A DNA stretch of 64,000 bases from Cellulomonas fulva (lineage in GTDB: Bacteria; Actinomycetota; Actinomycetes; Actinomycetales; Cellulomonadaceae), in assembly GCF_018531375.1 (NCBI RefSeq), contig NZ_JAHBOH010000001.1, positions 2,604,001 through 2,668,000 on the forward strand. The letters are read 5' to 3'. The notes under the pieces are model-generated. The model did no database searches. It saw nothing but the letters and a program-made list of their open reading frames with translations, and had not been told where the DNA came from. The position numbers and the translations under genes are program-made. Below are positions 1-8,165 of the stretch, in pieces. Each line of letters begins with the position of its first letter. The stretch's first letter is position 1.

Positions 1-1
1 C

Positions 2-514
2 GCCCTGCGGGAGGCGGTCGACGTCGACGACGCCCCGACGGTGGTCCGCTACCCCAAGAGCGCGCTCGTCGACCCGATCCCCGCGCTCGAGGACGTCGAC
101 GGCGTCGACGTCCTGGCCCGGCACGACGACGCGGCCGACGCGCGCCGGGTCCTGGTGGTCGGCGTCGGCTCGATGGTGGGCTGCGCGCTGCAGGTCGCCG
201 AGCAGCTCGCCGCGCACGGCCTGCGCGCCACGGTCGTGGACCCCCGGTGGGTCCTGCCGGTGCCGGCCGCCCTGGTCAAGCTCGTCGGGGACCACGACCA
301 CGTCGTGACGATCGAGGACGGCGTCGTCGACGGCGGCGTCGGTGCCCACGTCGGCCAGCGGGCCGCCGAGCACGGCATCGCCACGCCCGTGCAGTCGTTC
401 GGCATCCCGCGCGACTTCCTGCCGCACGCCTCCCGCGACCAGCTGGTCACGACGCTGCGGCTGACTCCGCAGGACGTCACGCGCGACGTGCTCACGGCGC
501 TCGCCCGCGGCTGA
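2..514 (+). CDS. dxs: 1-deoxy-D-xylulose-5-phosphate synthase, C-terminal part
   Basis: This is the last 170 codons of DXS; the 5' part lies outside the window. The enzyme condenses pyruvate and glyceraldehyde-3-phosphate with thiamine diphosphate in the first step of the cytosolic MEP isoprenoid pathway. The visible part is the end of the central pyrimidine-binding domain (TVVRYPKSAL) and the full transketolase C-terminal domain (VLVVGVGSMV, VVDPRWVLPVP, VTIEDGVVDGGVG, then GIPRDFLPHASR). MEP-derived isopentenyl diphosphate would supply the carotenoid operon further along the window. The reading frame is intact up to a TGA stop. Family assignment is secure; the cut is only the window edge. 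Confidence 0.95.
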   Translation, partial: ALREAVDVDDAPTVVRYPKSALVDPIPALEDVDGVDVLARHDDAADARRVLVVGVGSMVGCALQVAEQLAAHGLRATVVDPRWVLPVPAALVKLVGDHDHVVTIEDGVVDGGVGAHVGQRAAEHGIATPVQSFGIPRDFLPHASRDQLVTTLRLTPQDVTRDVLTALARG

Positions 515-552
515 CCGCGCCGCGCGACCGGCACGGGGTCGCCGACGCCGGC

Positions 553-592
553 GAGCGCCCCGGGTGATGATGGAGCGCCCCGGGTGATGATG
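553..592. repeat. 20-bp perfect tandem duplication before the amidohydrolase
   Basis: Two perfect head-to-tail copies of a 20-bp unit (gagcgccccgggtgatgatg) at 553-572 and 573-592 end 5 bp before the ATG of the next gene. Each copy contains ATG and TGA triplets and the second supplies the immediate 5' leader. A duplicated leader this close to a start codon could change translation efficiency. Confidence 0.9.
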
Positions 593-597
593 GGGAC

Positions 598-1851
598 ATG
601 AGCGCCCAGCCCCGCACCGCCCGGTCCACCGTCGCGATCACGGGCGGCTACGTCGTCCCCGTGGTGTCCGACCCGATCGAGGGCGGGACCGTCCTGGTCG
701 AGGACGGCATCGTGACGGCCGTGGGGGCGGACGTCGTGGTCCCCGAGGGCGCCCGCGTCGTCGACGCGACCGGCAGGTGGGTGCTGCCGGGGTTCGTCGA
801 GGCGCACGCGCACCTGGGCCTGCACGAGGAGGGCGAGGGCCGCGCGGGCGACGACACCAACGAGATGACCGACCCGAACGGCGCGGGCCTGCGCGCGATC
901 GACGCGATCAACATCGAGGACGAGGGGTTCCGGGACGCCCTCGTCGGCGGAGTGACGTCGGCCGTGGTCAAGCCCGGCTCGGGCAACCCGATCGGCGGCC
1001 AGGCGGTCGCGATCAAGACCTGGGGCGGCCGCACGGTCGACGAGCAGGTCATCCGCGAGGCGGTCTCGGTCAAGTCGGCGCTGGGGGAGAACCCCAAGCG
1101 GGTCTACGGCGAGCGCAAGCAGCTGCCCTCCACGCGGCTGGGCGTCGCGCACGTGATCCGTGCGGCGTTCGTCGACGCGCAGACCTACGTCGCGCGCCGC
1201 GACGCCGCCGCGGCGAAGGGCGAGCCGTTCGCGCGCGACCTCGCCAAGGAGACGCTCGCGCGCGTGCTCGCGGGCGAGCTCGTGTGGGACCAGCACGTGC
1301 ACCGGGCCGACGACATCGCGACGGCACTGCGCCTCGCGGACGAGTTCGGGTACCGGCTGGTGATCAACCACGGCACCGACGGCGCGCAGATCGCGGACGT
1401 GCTCGCGGAGCGGGACGTGCCGGTGGTGTTCGGGCCCATGTTCACGACGCGGTCCAAGGTCGAGCTGCGGCACCGCGCGATCGCGAACCTCGGCGTCCTG
1501 GCGCGCGCCGGCGTGCGGGTGGCGATCACGACCGACCACCCCGTGGTGCCGATCAACTTCCTGGTGCACCAGGCCTCGCTCGCGGTGAAGGAGGGGCTCG
1601 ACCGGGACACGGCGCTGCGGGCGCTGACCGTGAACCCCGCGCAGTTCCTGGGCATCGACGACCGCGTCGGCGCGCTCGCGCCCGGGCTGGACGGCGACGT
1701 CGTGGTGTGGAGCGGCGACCCGCTGGACGTGACCTCGCGCGCCGAGCGCGTGCTGGTGACCGGGACCGAGGTGTACGCGTGGGAGCCCGGCACGGACGGG
1801 GAGCCCGGCACGGGCCGGGTGGTCGAGCGCGGGTCCCGCTTCGCGCGCTGA
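598..1851 (+). CDS. Amidohydrolase family protein (imidazolonepropionase-like)
   Basis: A 417-aa metal-dependent hydrolase of the amidohydrolase superfamily. The N-terminal beta-sandwich (ITGGYVVPV, VVDATGRWVLPGFVEAHAHLG) leads into a TIM barrel. Visible ligands are H70 and H72 in the HAH motif, H258 in NHGTDG and D313 in TDHP, the expected metal and catalytic positions. The C-terminus (GVGALAPGLDGDVVVWSGDPL) is the sandwich typical of imidazolonepropionase-like and dihydroorotase-like members. No signal peptide is seen. It stands alone between dxs and pflB, so the substrate cannot be named. The ATG start is the first good one and lies after the tandem repeat; no strong Shine-Dalgarno sequence is visible apart from the G-run at 592-595. 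Confidence 0.85.
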   Translation: MSAQPRTARSTVAITGGYVVPVVSDPIEGGTVLVEDGIVTAVGADVVVPEGARVVDATGRWVLPGFVEAHAHLGLHEEGEGRAGDDTNEMTDPNGAGLRAIDAINIEDEGFRDALVGGVTSAVVKPGSGNPIGGQAVAIKTWGGRTVDEQVIREAVSVKSALGENPKRVYGERKQLPSTRLGVAHVIRAAFVDAQTYVARRDAAAAKGEPFARDLAKETLARVLAGELVWDQHVHRADDIATALRLADEFGYRLVINHGTDGAQIADVLAERDVPVVFGPMFTTRSKVELRHRAIANLGVLARAGVRVAITTDHPVVPINFLVHQASLAVKEGLDRDTALRALTVNPAQFLGIDDRVGALAPGLDGDVVVWSGDPLDVTSRAERVLVTGTEVYAWEPGTDGEPGTGRVVERGSRFAR

Positions 1852-1915
1852 GCGCGCGCACCGCCCTCGTCGGGCACGGGCCGGACCCCACGTGTGACGT
1901 GCGGAACAGGCCGCC

Positions 1916-1929
1916 GGGCCAAAGGTCCT
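1916..1929. promoter_or_regulatory. DosR/DevR-like box upstream of pflB
   Basis: The plus-strand sequence gggccaaaggtcct reads AGGACCTTTGGCCC on the other strand. It resembles the half-palindromic GGGACC(N)GGCCC boxes bound by DosR/DevR-type hypoxia regulators in actinobacteria. It lies 63 bp before the pflB ATG, a suitable position for an activator site of an anaerobic gene. The match is by eye; the regulator is not in this window. Confidence 0.45.
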
Positions 1930-1991
1930 GAGACATCCCATCACTCGCTTCGTAGGTTCGATCCATCGGACCGATTCCCCAAGGAGCGAAG

Positions 1992-4265
1992 ATGTCCACG
2001 ACGGCCGTACCCGGCACCGACCACCTCGAGGCGACGACGCCCGCTGCCTGGGAGGGGTTCGTCAGCGGACCCTGGGCAGACCACGTCGACGTGCGGGACT
2101 TCATCCAGCGGAACTACACGCCGTACACCGGCGACGCGTCGTTCCTCGCCGGGCCCACCGAGCGCACGACCGCGATCTGGTCGAAGCTCTCCGCCATGTT
2201 CCCCGCCGAGCGGGAGAAGGGCGTCTACGACGTCGACGCGACCACGCCGTCGACCATCACGTCGCACGGACCCGGCTACATCAGCGAGGGCGACGAGGTC
2301 ATCGTCGGCCTGCAGACCGACGCGCCGCTCAAGCGCGCGATCATGCCCAACGGCGGCTACCGCATGGTGCAGACCTCGCTCGAGACCTACGGCTACGAGG
2401 CCGACCCGGTCGTCACGGAGATCTTCACCAAGTACCGCAAGACCCACAACGACGGCGTCTTCGACGTGTACCCGCCGGCCGTGCGCGCCGCGCGCTCGTC
2501 GCACATCATCACCGGCCTGCCCGACGCCTACGGCCGCGGCCGGATCATCGGCGACTACCGCCGCGTCGCGCTGTACGGCGTCGACGCGCTGATCGCGGCC
2601 AAGAAGCTCGAGAAGGCCGACCTCGACATGGAGCGCTCCGTCGAGGACGTCATCCGCGCCCGTGAGGAGCTCGCGGAGCAGCTGCGGGCGCTGAACGAGC
2701 TCAAGACGATGGCCACCTCGTACGGCTACGACGTCTCCGGCCCGGCGACCACGGCGCGCGAGGCCGTGCAGTGGCTGTACTTCGGCTACCTCGCCGCGGT
2801 GAAGGAGCAGAACGGCGCCGCGATGTCGCTGGGCCGCACCTCGACGTTCCTGGACGTCTACCTGAACCGCGACCTCGAGGCCGGCCGGATCACCGAGGAG
2901 CACGCGCAGGAGATCATCGACGACTTCGTCATCAAGCTGCGGATCGTGCGCTTCCTGCGCACGCCCGAGTACGACAACCTCTTCTCCGGCGACCCGACCT
3001 GGGTCACCGAGTCGATCGGCGGCATGGGCGAGGACGGGCGCACGCTCGTCACCAAGACCTCGTTCCGCTACCTGCAGACGCTGTACAACCTGGGTCCGGC
3101 CCCCGAGCCGAACATGACGGTCTTCTGGAGCGACCGGCTCCCGGAGGGCTTCAAGGCGTACTGCGCGCAGGTGTCGATCGACACCTCGGCCGTCCAGTAC
3201 GAGTCCGACGACCTCATCCGCGCGGACTGGGGCGACGACGCGGCGATCGCCTGCTGCGTGTCCCCGATGCGGGTGGGCAAGCAGATGCAGTTCTTCGGGG
3301 CGCGCGTCAACCTCGCCAAGGCGCTGCTGTACGCGATCAACGGCGGGCGCGACGAGGTCTCCGGCAAGCAGGTCGCGCCGGTCACCGCGCCGGTCGAGGG
3401 CGAGATCCTCGACTACGACGACGTGATGGCGAAGTTCGACGCGACCATGGACTGGCTGGCCCAGACCTACGTCGACGCGCTCAACTGCGTGCACTACATG
3501 CACGACAAGTACGCGTACGAGCGCATCGAGATGGCGCTGCACGACCGCGAGATCCTGCGCACCATGGCCTGCGGCATCGCCGGCCTGTCGGTGGTCGCGG
3601 ACTCGCTGTCGGCGATCCGGTACGCGAAGGTCCGCGCGCTGCGCACGGCCGACGGCCTGGTCACCGAGTACCAGGTCGAGGGCGACTTCCCCACGTACGG
3701 CAACGACGACGACCGCGCCGACGACATCGCCGTGCACCTCGTCGAGACCTTCATGGAGAAGATCCGCCGGTACCCGACGTACCGCGGCGCGCTGCACACG
3801 CAGTCCGTCCTGACCATCACGTCGAACGTCGTCTACGGCAAGGCCACGGGCTCGACGCCCGACGGCCGGCGCCACGGCGAGCCCTTCGCCCCGGGTGCCA
3901 ACCCGATGAACGGGCGCGACACGCACGGCATGCTCGCCTCGGCGCTGTCGGTGGCCAAGCTGCCGTACTCGCAGGCGCAGGACGGCATCTCGCTCACCTC
4001 GTCCGTGGTGCCCAGCGGGCTCGGCCGGACGCGCGGCGAGCAGGTCGCCAACCTCGTCGGGCTCCTGGACGCCTACACGATGTCCAACGGCTACCACATG
4101 AACGTCAACGTGCTGAACCGCGAGACGCTGCTGGACGCCATGGAGCACCCGGAGAACTACCCGCAGCTCACCATCCGCGTCAGCGGCTACGCGGTGAACT
4201 TCGTCCGGCTGACGCGCGAGCAGCAGCTTGACGTCCTGTCCCGCACGTTCCACGGCGCGGTCTGA
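1992..4265 (+). CDS. pflB: Pyruvate formate-lyase (formate C-acetyltransferase)
   Basis: A 757-aa glycyl-radical enzyme, the usual length for PflB. It converts pyruvate and CoA to acetyl-CoA and formate during anaerobic growth in the cytosol. The catalytic cysteine pair is C421-C422 (IACCVSPM) and the radical glycine is G732 in RVSGYAVNF near the C-terminus. The substrate-site segments ([22 protein letters not shown]-type [11 protein letters not shown]) are present. An AAGGAG ribosome-binding site lies just before the ATG. The activating enzyme follows 69 bp downstream, the standard arrangement. No formate channel gene (focA) is adjacent. Anaerobic induction through the upstream DosR-like box is inferred, not shown. 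Confidence 0.98.
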   Translation: MSTTAVPGTDHLEATTPAAWEGFVSGPWADHVDVRDFIQRNYTPYTGDASFLAGPTERTTAIWSKLSAMFPAEREKGVYDVDATTPSTITSHGPGYISEGDEVIVGLQTDAPLKRAIMPNGGYRMVQTSLETYGYEADPVVTEIFTKYRKTHNDGVFDVYPPAVRAARSSHIITGLPDAYGRGRIIGDYRRVALYGVDALIAAKKLEKADLDMERSVEDVIRAREELAEQLRALNELKTMATSYGYDVSGPATTAREAVQWLYFGYLAAVKEQNGAAMSLGRTSTFLDVYLNRDLEAGRITEEHAQEIIDDFVIKLRIVRFLRTPEYDNLFSGDPTWVTESIGGMGEDGRTLVTKTSFRYLQTLYNLGPAPEPNMTVFWSDRLPEGFKAYCAQVSIDTSAVQYESDDLIRADWGDDAAIACCVSPMRVGKQMQFFGARVNLAKALLYAINGGRDEVSGKQVAPVTAPVEGEILDYDDVMAKFDATMDWLAQTYVDALNCVHYMHDKYAYERIEMALHDREILRTMACGIAGLSVVADSLSAIRYAKVRALRTADGLVTEYQVEGDFPTYGNDDDRADDIAVHLVETFMEKIRRYPTYRGALHTQSVLTITSNVVYGKATGSTPDGRRHGEPFAPGANPMNGRDTHGMLASALSVAKLPYSQAQDGISLTSSVVPSGLGRTRGEQVANLVGLLDAYTMSNGYHMNVNVLNRETLLDAMEHPENYPQLTIRVSGYAVNFVRLTREQQLDVLSRTFHGAV

Positions 4266-4334
4266 CCGTCCCGACCGATCGAACCGATCACCCACCGATC
4301 ACCCACCAGCACGACGAGCCCGAGGGAGACGACG

Positions 4335-5228
4335 ATGAGCACCACGACCGCCGAGGTCACCGGAGCCCCCGTCGTCTCCCTCGGCGTCCCGCTGGTGGGT
4401 GGCCAGCACGGCCGTGTGCAGGGCGCCGGCACCGAGGGCCTCGCGGAAGCCGAGTCCGACGACCGCTCGGCCCGGCTCGCCGCGGTCCGCGCCGGCGAGC
4501 TCGGGGCGGTGCACTCGTGGGAGCTCGTCACGGCCGTCGACGGCCCGGGCACGCGCCTGACGGTGTTCCTGTCCGGGTGCCCGCTGCGCTGCCTGTACTG
4601 CCACAACCCGGACACCATGGAGATGCGCCGCGGCACGGACGTGACGGCGGACGAGATCCTGGCGAAGGTCAAGCGGTACCGGGGCGTCATGACGGCGACC
4701 CGTGGCGGCCTGACCATCTCCGGCGGCGAGCCGCTCATGCAGCCCGCGTTCGTGCGGCGCCTGCTGCGCGGGGCCAAGGCCATGGACGTGCACACCGCGA
4801 TCGACACGTCGGGCTACCTCGGCGCGCACTGCACCGACGAGATGCTCGACGACGTCGACCTGGTGCTGCTCGACGTGAAGTCGGGCGACCCCGAGACCTA
4901 CCAGCGCGTCACCGGCCGCCCGCTCGAGCCGACGCTGCAGTTCGGCCGGCGTCTCGCCGCCCGCGGCGACACCGAGATCTGGGTCCGCTTCGTCCTGGTC
5001 CCGGGCCTGACCGACGACGAGGAGAACGTCGAGGAGGTCGCGCGGTACGTGGCCTCGCTCGGCGAGTGCGTCACGCGCGTCGAGGTGCTGCCGTTCCACC
5101 AGATGGGCCGCGACAAGTGGGCCGAGCTCGGCATGCGGTACGAGCTCGAGGACACCCAGCCCCCCACCCCGGAGCTGGTCGAGCGCGTGCGCGACCAGTT
5201 CCGCAGCCGCGGCCTGCAGGTCTTCTAG
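4335..5228 (+). CDS. pflA: Pyruvate formate-lyase-activating enzyme
   Basis: A 297-aa radical SAM enzyme that installs the glycyl radical on PflB using S-adenosylmethionine and a 4Fe-4S cluster. The cluster motif is C82-x3-C86-x2-C89 (SGCPLRCLYCHN), followed by GGE (ISGGEPLMQ) and the SAM-binding strand segments. About 50 residues precede the usual PflA core, longer than the roughly 245-aa E. coli protein; this acidic/flexible extension is common in actinobacterial homologues. GGGAG precedes the ATG. The TAG stop overlaps, in a shared CTAG, the stop of the convergent gene on the other strand. Confidence 0.96.
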   Translation: MSTTTAEVTGAPVVSLGVPLVGGQHGRVQGAGTEGLAEAESDDRSARLAAVRAGELGAVHSWELVTAVDGPGTRLTVFLSGCPLRCLYCHNPDTMEMRRGTDVTADEILAKVKRYRGVMTATRGGLTISGGEPLMQPAFVRRLLRGAKAMDVHTAIDTSGYLGAHCTDEMLDDVDLVLLDVKSGDPETYQRVTGRPLEPTLQFGRRLAARGDTEIWVRFVLVPGLTDDEENVEEVARYVASLGECVTRVEVLPFHQMGRDKWAELGMRYELEDTQPPTPELVERVRDQFRSRGLQVF

Positions 5229-5893
5229 AACGCGCTGATCGACGCGGGCGCCCGCTGCGGGCGGCTCAGCGAGCGGACCAGCGCGTCCTGACCGTGGCGC
5301 CGGACCGCGAGGTCCGTCAGCAGCGTGAGCACGGGGGAGAGCACCTCGTGCGGGAACTGCGGGACGGGGACGTCGAGGCTCGCCGCGAGGTCGTCGGAGT
5401 GCACCACGATCTCCAGCAGCCGCGTCGCGACGACGTCCTCGATCGCCATCGCGGCGCCCGTCCAGGGCAGGACCACGACGGGGGGCACCGCGGTCAGCGC
5501 GGCGTCGAGCCGCGCGAGCGACATCTGGGCCGTCAGGGCGGCCGCCTGAGGGCCCGCGGCCGCCTGCTGCTCGCCCCGCTCGCGGACCCCCACGTTCGAC
5601 GGCCCCTCCAGGTCCTCGTGGAGCCAGACCGCGCGCGCGTAGTGCGTCGACACGGCGATCGGCTCCGAGAGGCGCGAGTCTCGAGGGTCGTGCGACTCGA
5701 GCACCTCCACCAGGCGCTGCGGCTGGTTGATCAGGTGCCACGTGAGCCCGCCGACGCTGAGCCCGGCGCACGCGGACTCGTCGTCCCACCGGGCCGTGAG
5801 CTCAGGCCAGGCGACCAGTCCGGCCAGCAGTCGCGTCGCGGCGAGGGCGGCGCGTGGGTCGAGCTTTCCGACGAAGGTCAGATCGGGCCACAT
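5225..5893 (-). CDS. Maleylpyruvate isomerase N-terminal / DinB-like metal-binding protein
   Basis: A 222-aa protein with the four-helix DinB/MDMPI fold typical of actinobacterial mycothiol-dependent or metal-binding enzymes. The N-terminal WHLINQPQRLVEVL segment and the later VVATRLLEIVVHSDDLAASL segment carry the helix-borne histidines expected to bind divalent metal (family knowledge). There is no signal peptide. It converges on pflA with overlapping stops and has no co-directional neighbour, so the physiological substrate is unknown; a mycothiol-linked detoxification role is only a family-level guess. Confidence 0.75.
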   Translation of the reverse strand: MWPDLTFVGKLDPRAALAATRLLAGLVAWPELTARWDDESACAGLSVGGLTWHLINQPQRLVEVLESHDPRDSRLSEPIAVSTHYARAVWLHEDLEGPSNVGVRERGEQQAAAGPQAAALTAQMSLARLDAALTAVPPVVVLPWTGAAMAIEDVVATRLLEIVVHSDDLAASLDVPVPQFPHEVLSPVLTLLTDLAVRRHGQDALVRSLSRPQRAPASISAF

Positions 5894-5940
5894 GGGGACA
5901 ACCTTGGCACGGCTCCGGCGCCTGCAGGCGCGGATGGTCC

Positions 5941-5973
5941 CACCGGCTGCGCCCGTGTCGGGCGCAGCCGGTG
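5941..5973 (-). terminator. Stem-loop between fadB and the MDMPI-like gene
   Basis: A perfect 14-bp inverted repeat (arms 5941-5954 and 5960-5973, 5-nt loop) lies just beyond the 3' end of fadB on the minus strand and before the start of the next minus-strand gene. The stem is almost all G/C and no U-tract follows, as is common for actinobacterial terminators. Confidence 0.6.
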
Positions 5974-5975
5974 CG

Positions 5976-6020
5976 TCAGGCGTGGTGCGTTCAGGCGTGG
6001 TGCGGTCAGGCGTGGTGCGG
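5976..6020 (-). repeat. 15-bp triplicate repeat giving three in-frame stop codons
   Basis: Three 15-bp copies begin at 5976, 5991 and 6006. Read on the minus strand each copy encodes His-His-Ala followed by TGA, so the fadB stop at 6006-6008 is backed up by two more in-frame stops 15 and 30 nt downstream. The copies differ at one base. Confidence 0.9.
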
Positions 6021-8165
6021 GGTGGGGACGTTCGCCGTGCCGTCGGGCAGGAGCCGGCGGCCCAGGACCCGCTCGCTGTAGCCGGTGCGGTCCAGCAGGG
6101 GCGTGATGCCGCCCAGGTGGAAACCCCAGCCGGCGCCCAGGATCATGCAGAGGTCGATCTGCTGCGGCGTGGCGACCACGCCCTCGTCGAGCATGTGGCC
6201 GATCTCGACCGTGAGGGCCGTCAGGACCGAGTCGAGCACGCCTGCCTCGTCGAGCGGCTGCTCGGTCCGCTCAGGCGCGGGCCGGCTGCCGCGGGCCTCG
6301 TCGAACGTCGCCTGGATGGCCGGGTCGACGGGCTTGGGCAGCCCCTTGCCCGGCGCGGGGAGGACGACGCGTGTGCCGTCGGCGACGAGCTTCTCGAGCC
6401 CCGGCGACCGGGGGAACCGGTCGCCCAGGTCCTCGCGCAGCGACGTGAGGACGTGCAGGCCCACCGCGGGCCCGACGAGGTCGAACAGCTCGAACGGCGG
6501 CATCGGCAGGCCGAGCGGCCGCAGCGCGCGGTCCGCGACCTCGACCGGGGTGCCGTTCTCGACCGCGTCGACGATCACGCCGAGCAGCAGGACCAGCAGA
6601 CGGTTCACGACGAACCCCGGCCGGTCGGCCACGAGTACCGCGGTCTTGCGCAGCTTCGACGCGACCGCGAAGCCGGTGGCCAGCGCCTCCGGCGACGTGC
6701 GCTCGGCGTGGATCACCTCGACCAGCGGCATGGCGGCCACGGGGTTGAAGAAGTGCAGCCCGACGACGCGCTCGGGGTGCTGCAGGTCCGCGGCCATCTG
6801 CGTGATCGACAGGGCCGAGGTGTTCGTCGCGAGGACCGTGTCCGCGGAGACGACCTGCTCGACCTCGGCGAACACGCGCTTCTTGAGCGAGAGCACCTCG
6901 GTCACCGCCTCGATCACGAGGTCGCAGCCGGTGAGGTCGGCCAGGTCGGTCGTGCCGTGGACCGATCCCAGGAGCCGCGCCCCGGTCGACTCCGAGATCC
7001 GGCCCGACGACGTCAGGCGGTCGACGCCCGCGCGCACCGCGCTCAGCCCGTGCGCGACCCGCTCGTCGTCCAGGTCCCGCATGACGACGGGGACGCCCAG
7101 GCGCTGCGCGAAGAGCAGGGCGATCTGGGCGGCCATGAGCCCGGCGCCGACGATGCCGACGCGCGTGACCGGACGCGCGAGGGCCCGGTCCGGGGCGCCG
7201 ACGGGCCTCTTGCCGCCGGAGACCAGCCCGAACGCGTAGACCGAGGCGCGCATCTCGTCGGACATGATCAGGTCCGCGAGGGCCTCGTCCTCGGCCGCGA
7301 ACGCCTCCTCGCGCGACGACGCGCGCGCCGCGGCGACCAGGTCCAGCGCCCGGTACGGCGCGGGCCGGGAGCCGGCGACCGTCGCGTCCAGCCGCTGCCG
7401 CGCGGCGTCGGTGACGGCGGTCCACGTGGCCTCGTCGTCGAGCTCCCGACGGGCGACCGCGACCTCGCCCGTCAGCACGCGCGCCGCCCAGCGCACGGAC
7501 TCCTCGAGGAAGTCCGCGGCGTCGAGGACCACGTCGACCAGGCCGATCTCGGCGGCCTGCTGCGCGCTGAACGGCTTGTTGGCCGCGGGCCGGGCCAGGA
7601 TGACGTCGAGCGCGGCCTGCACGCCGACCAGCCGCGGCACCAGGTACGCGCCGCCCCAGCCGGGCACGAGGCCCAGCCCGGTCTCCGGCAGGGCGAGGGC
7701 CCGCACGTCCGCGGCCGCGGTCCGGTAGTCGCAGGCCAGCGCGAGCTCGAGCCCGCCGCCGAGTGCGACGCCGTTGACGAAGGCGAAGGTCGGCACGCCC
7801 ATGTCGTGCAGCAGCGCGTACGCGGCGTGGCCGCCGCGCCCCAGCGCGAGCGCGTCGTCGCGCGAGGTCACGCTCGCGACCTGCGTCAGGTCGGCGCCCG
7901 CCGCCAGGAAGTAGGGCTTGCCCGTGACGGCGACGGCCTGCACCTCGCCCGCGGCGACGCGCTCGCGCAGGGCCGTCAGGGTCGTGGTGAGCTCGGCGAT
8001 GCCGAGCGGTCCCAGCGTCGTCGGCTTGGTGTGGTCCAGGCCGTTGTCGATCGTGACCAGGACCAGGGTGCCTGCTCCGCCGGGCAGGCGGACGTCCCGG
8101 GCGAGGGCGTGCGAGACGCGCTCGGCGCGGGGCTCCGCCGGGGTGGTGCTCGGGGCGTCGCTCAT
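6006..8165 (-). CDS. fadB: Bifunctional enoyl-CoA hydratase / 3-hydroxyacyl-CoA dehydrogenase (FadB/FadJ type)
   Basis: A 719-aa multifunctional beta-oxidation protein. Residues about 30-220 form the crotonase domain with the oxyanion-hole segments (FLAAGADL, NGVALGGGLELALACDYR) and GLVPGWGGAYLVPRL. Residues about 330-510 are the NAD-binding 3-hydroxyacyl-CoA dehydrogenase domain (GIVGAGLMAAQIA; catalytic His region HFFNPVAAMPLVEVI), followed by two C-terminal helical domains (DRPGFVVNRLL and GWGFHLGG). It hydrates enoyl-CoA and oxidises the resulting 3-hydroxyacyl-CoA. It overlaps fadA by ATGA, so the pair is translationally coupled and probably forms the trifunctional complex. The 3' end lies in a triplicated 15-bp repeat. 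Confidence 0.95.
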   Translation of the reverse strand: MSDAPSTTPAEPRAERVSHALARDVRLPGGAGTLVLVTIDNGLDHTKPTTLGPLGIAELTTTLTALRERVAAGEVQAVAVTGKPYFLAAGADLTQVASVTSRDDALALGRGGHAAYALLHDMGVPTFAFVNGVALGGGLELALACDYRTAAADVRALALPETGLGLVPGWGGAYLVPRLVGVQAALDVILARPAANKPFSAQQAAEIGLVDVVLDAADFLEESVRWAARVLTGEVAVARRELDDEATWTAVTDAARQRLDATVAGSRPAPYRALDLVAAARASSREEAFAAEDEALADLIMSDEMRASVYAFGLVSGGKRPVGAPDRALARPVTRVGIVGAGLMAAQIALLFAQRLGVPVVMRDLDDERVAHGLSAVRAGVDRLTSSGRISESTGARLLGSVHGTTDLADLTGCDLVIEAVTEVLSLKKRVFAEVEQVVSADTVLATNTSALSITQMAADLQHPERVVGLHFFNPVAAMPLVEVIHAERTSPEALATGFAVASKLRKTAVLVADRPGFVVNRLLVLLLGVIVDAVENGTPVEVADRALRPLGLPMPPFELFDLVGPAVGLHVLTSLREDLGDRFPRSPGLEKLVADGTRVVLPAPGKGLPKPVDPAIQATFDEARGSRPAPERTEQPLDEAGVLDSVLTALTVEIGHMLDEGVVATPQQIDLCMILGAGWGFHLGGITPLLDRTGYSERVLGRRLLPDGTANVPTPHHA

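Noticed and set aside
49..1944. Long minus-strand open frame opposite the amidohydrolase and dxs end
   Set aside because: Arg/Ala/Asp-rich composition, no ribosome-binding site, and codon positions are those of the sense genes. The same applies to other long antisense frames, for example 1941-4295, 31512-34283 and 53138-55141.
1992..1997. Rex or Crp/FNR operator for pflB
   Set aside because: No TTGTGAA or TTGAT-type palindrome is present in the pflB leader; only the DosR-like box was found.
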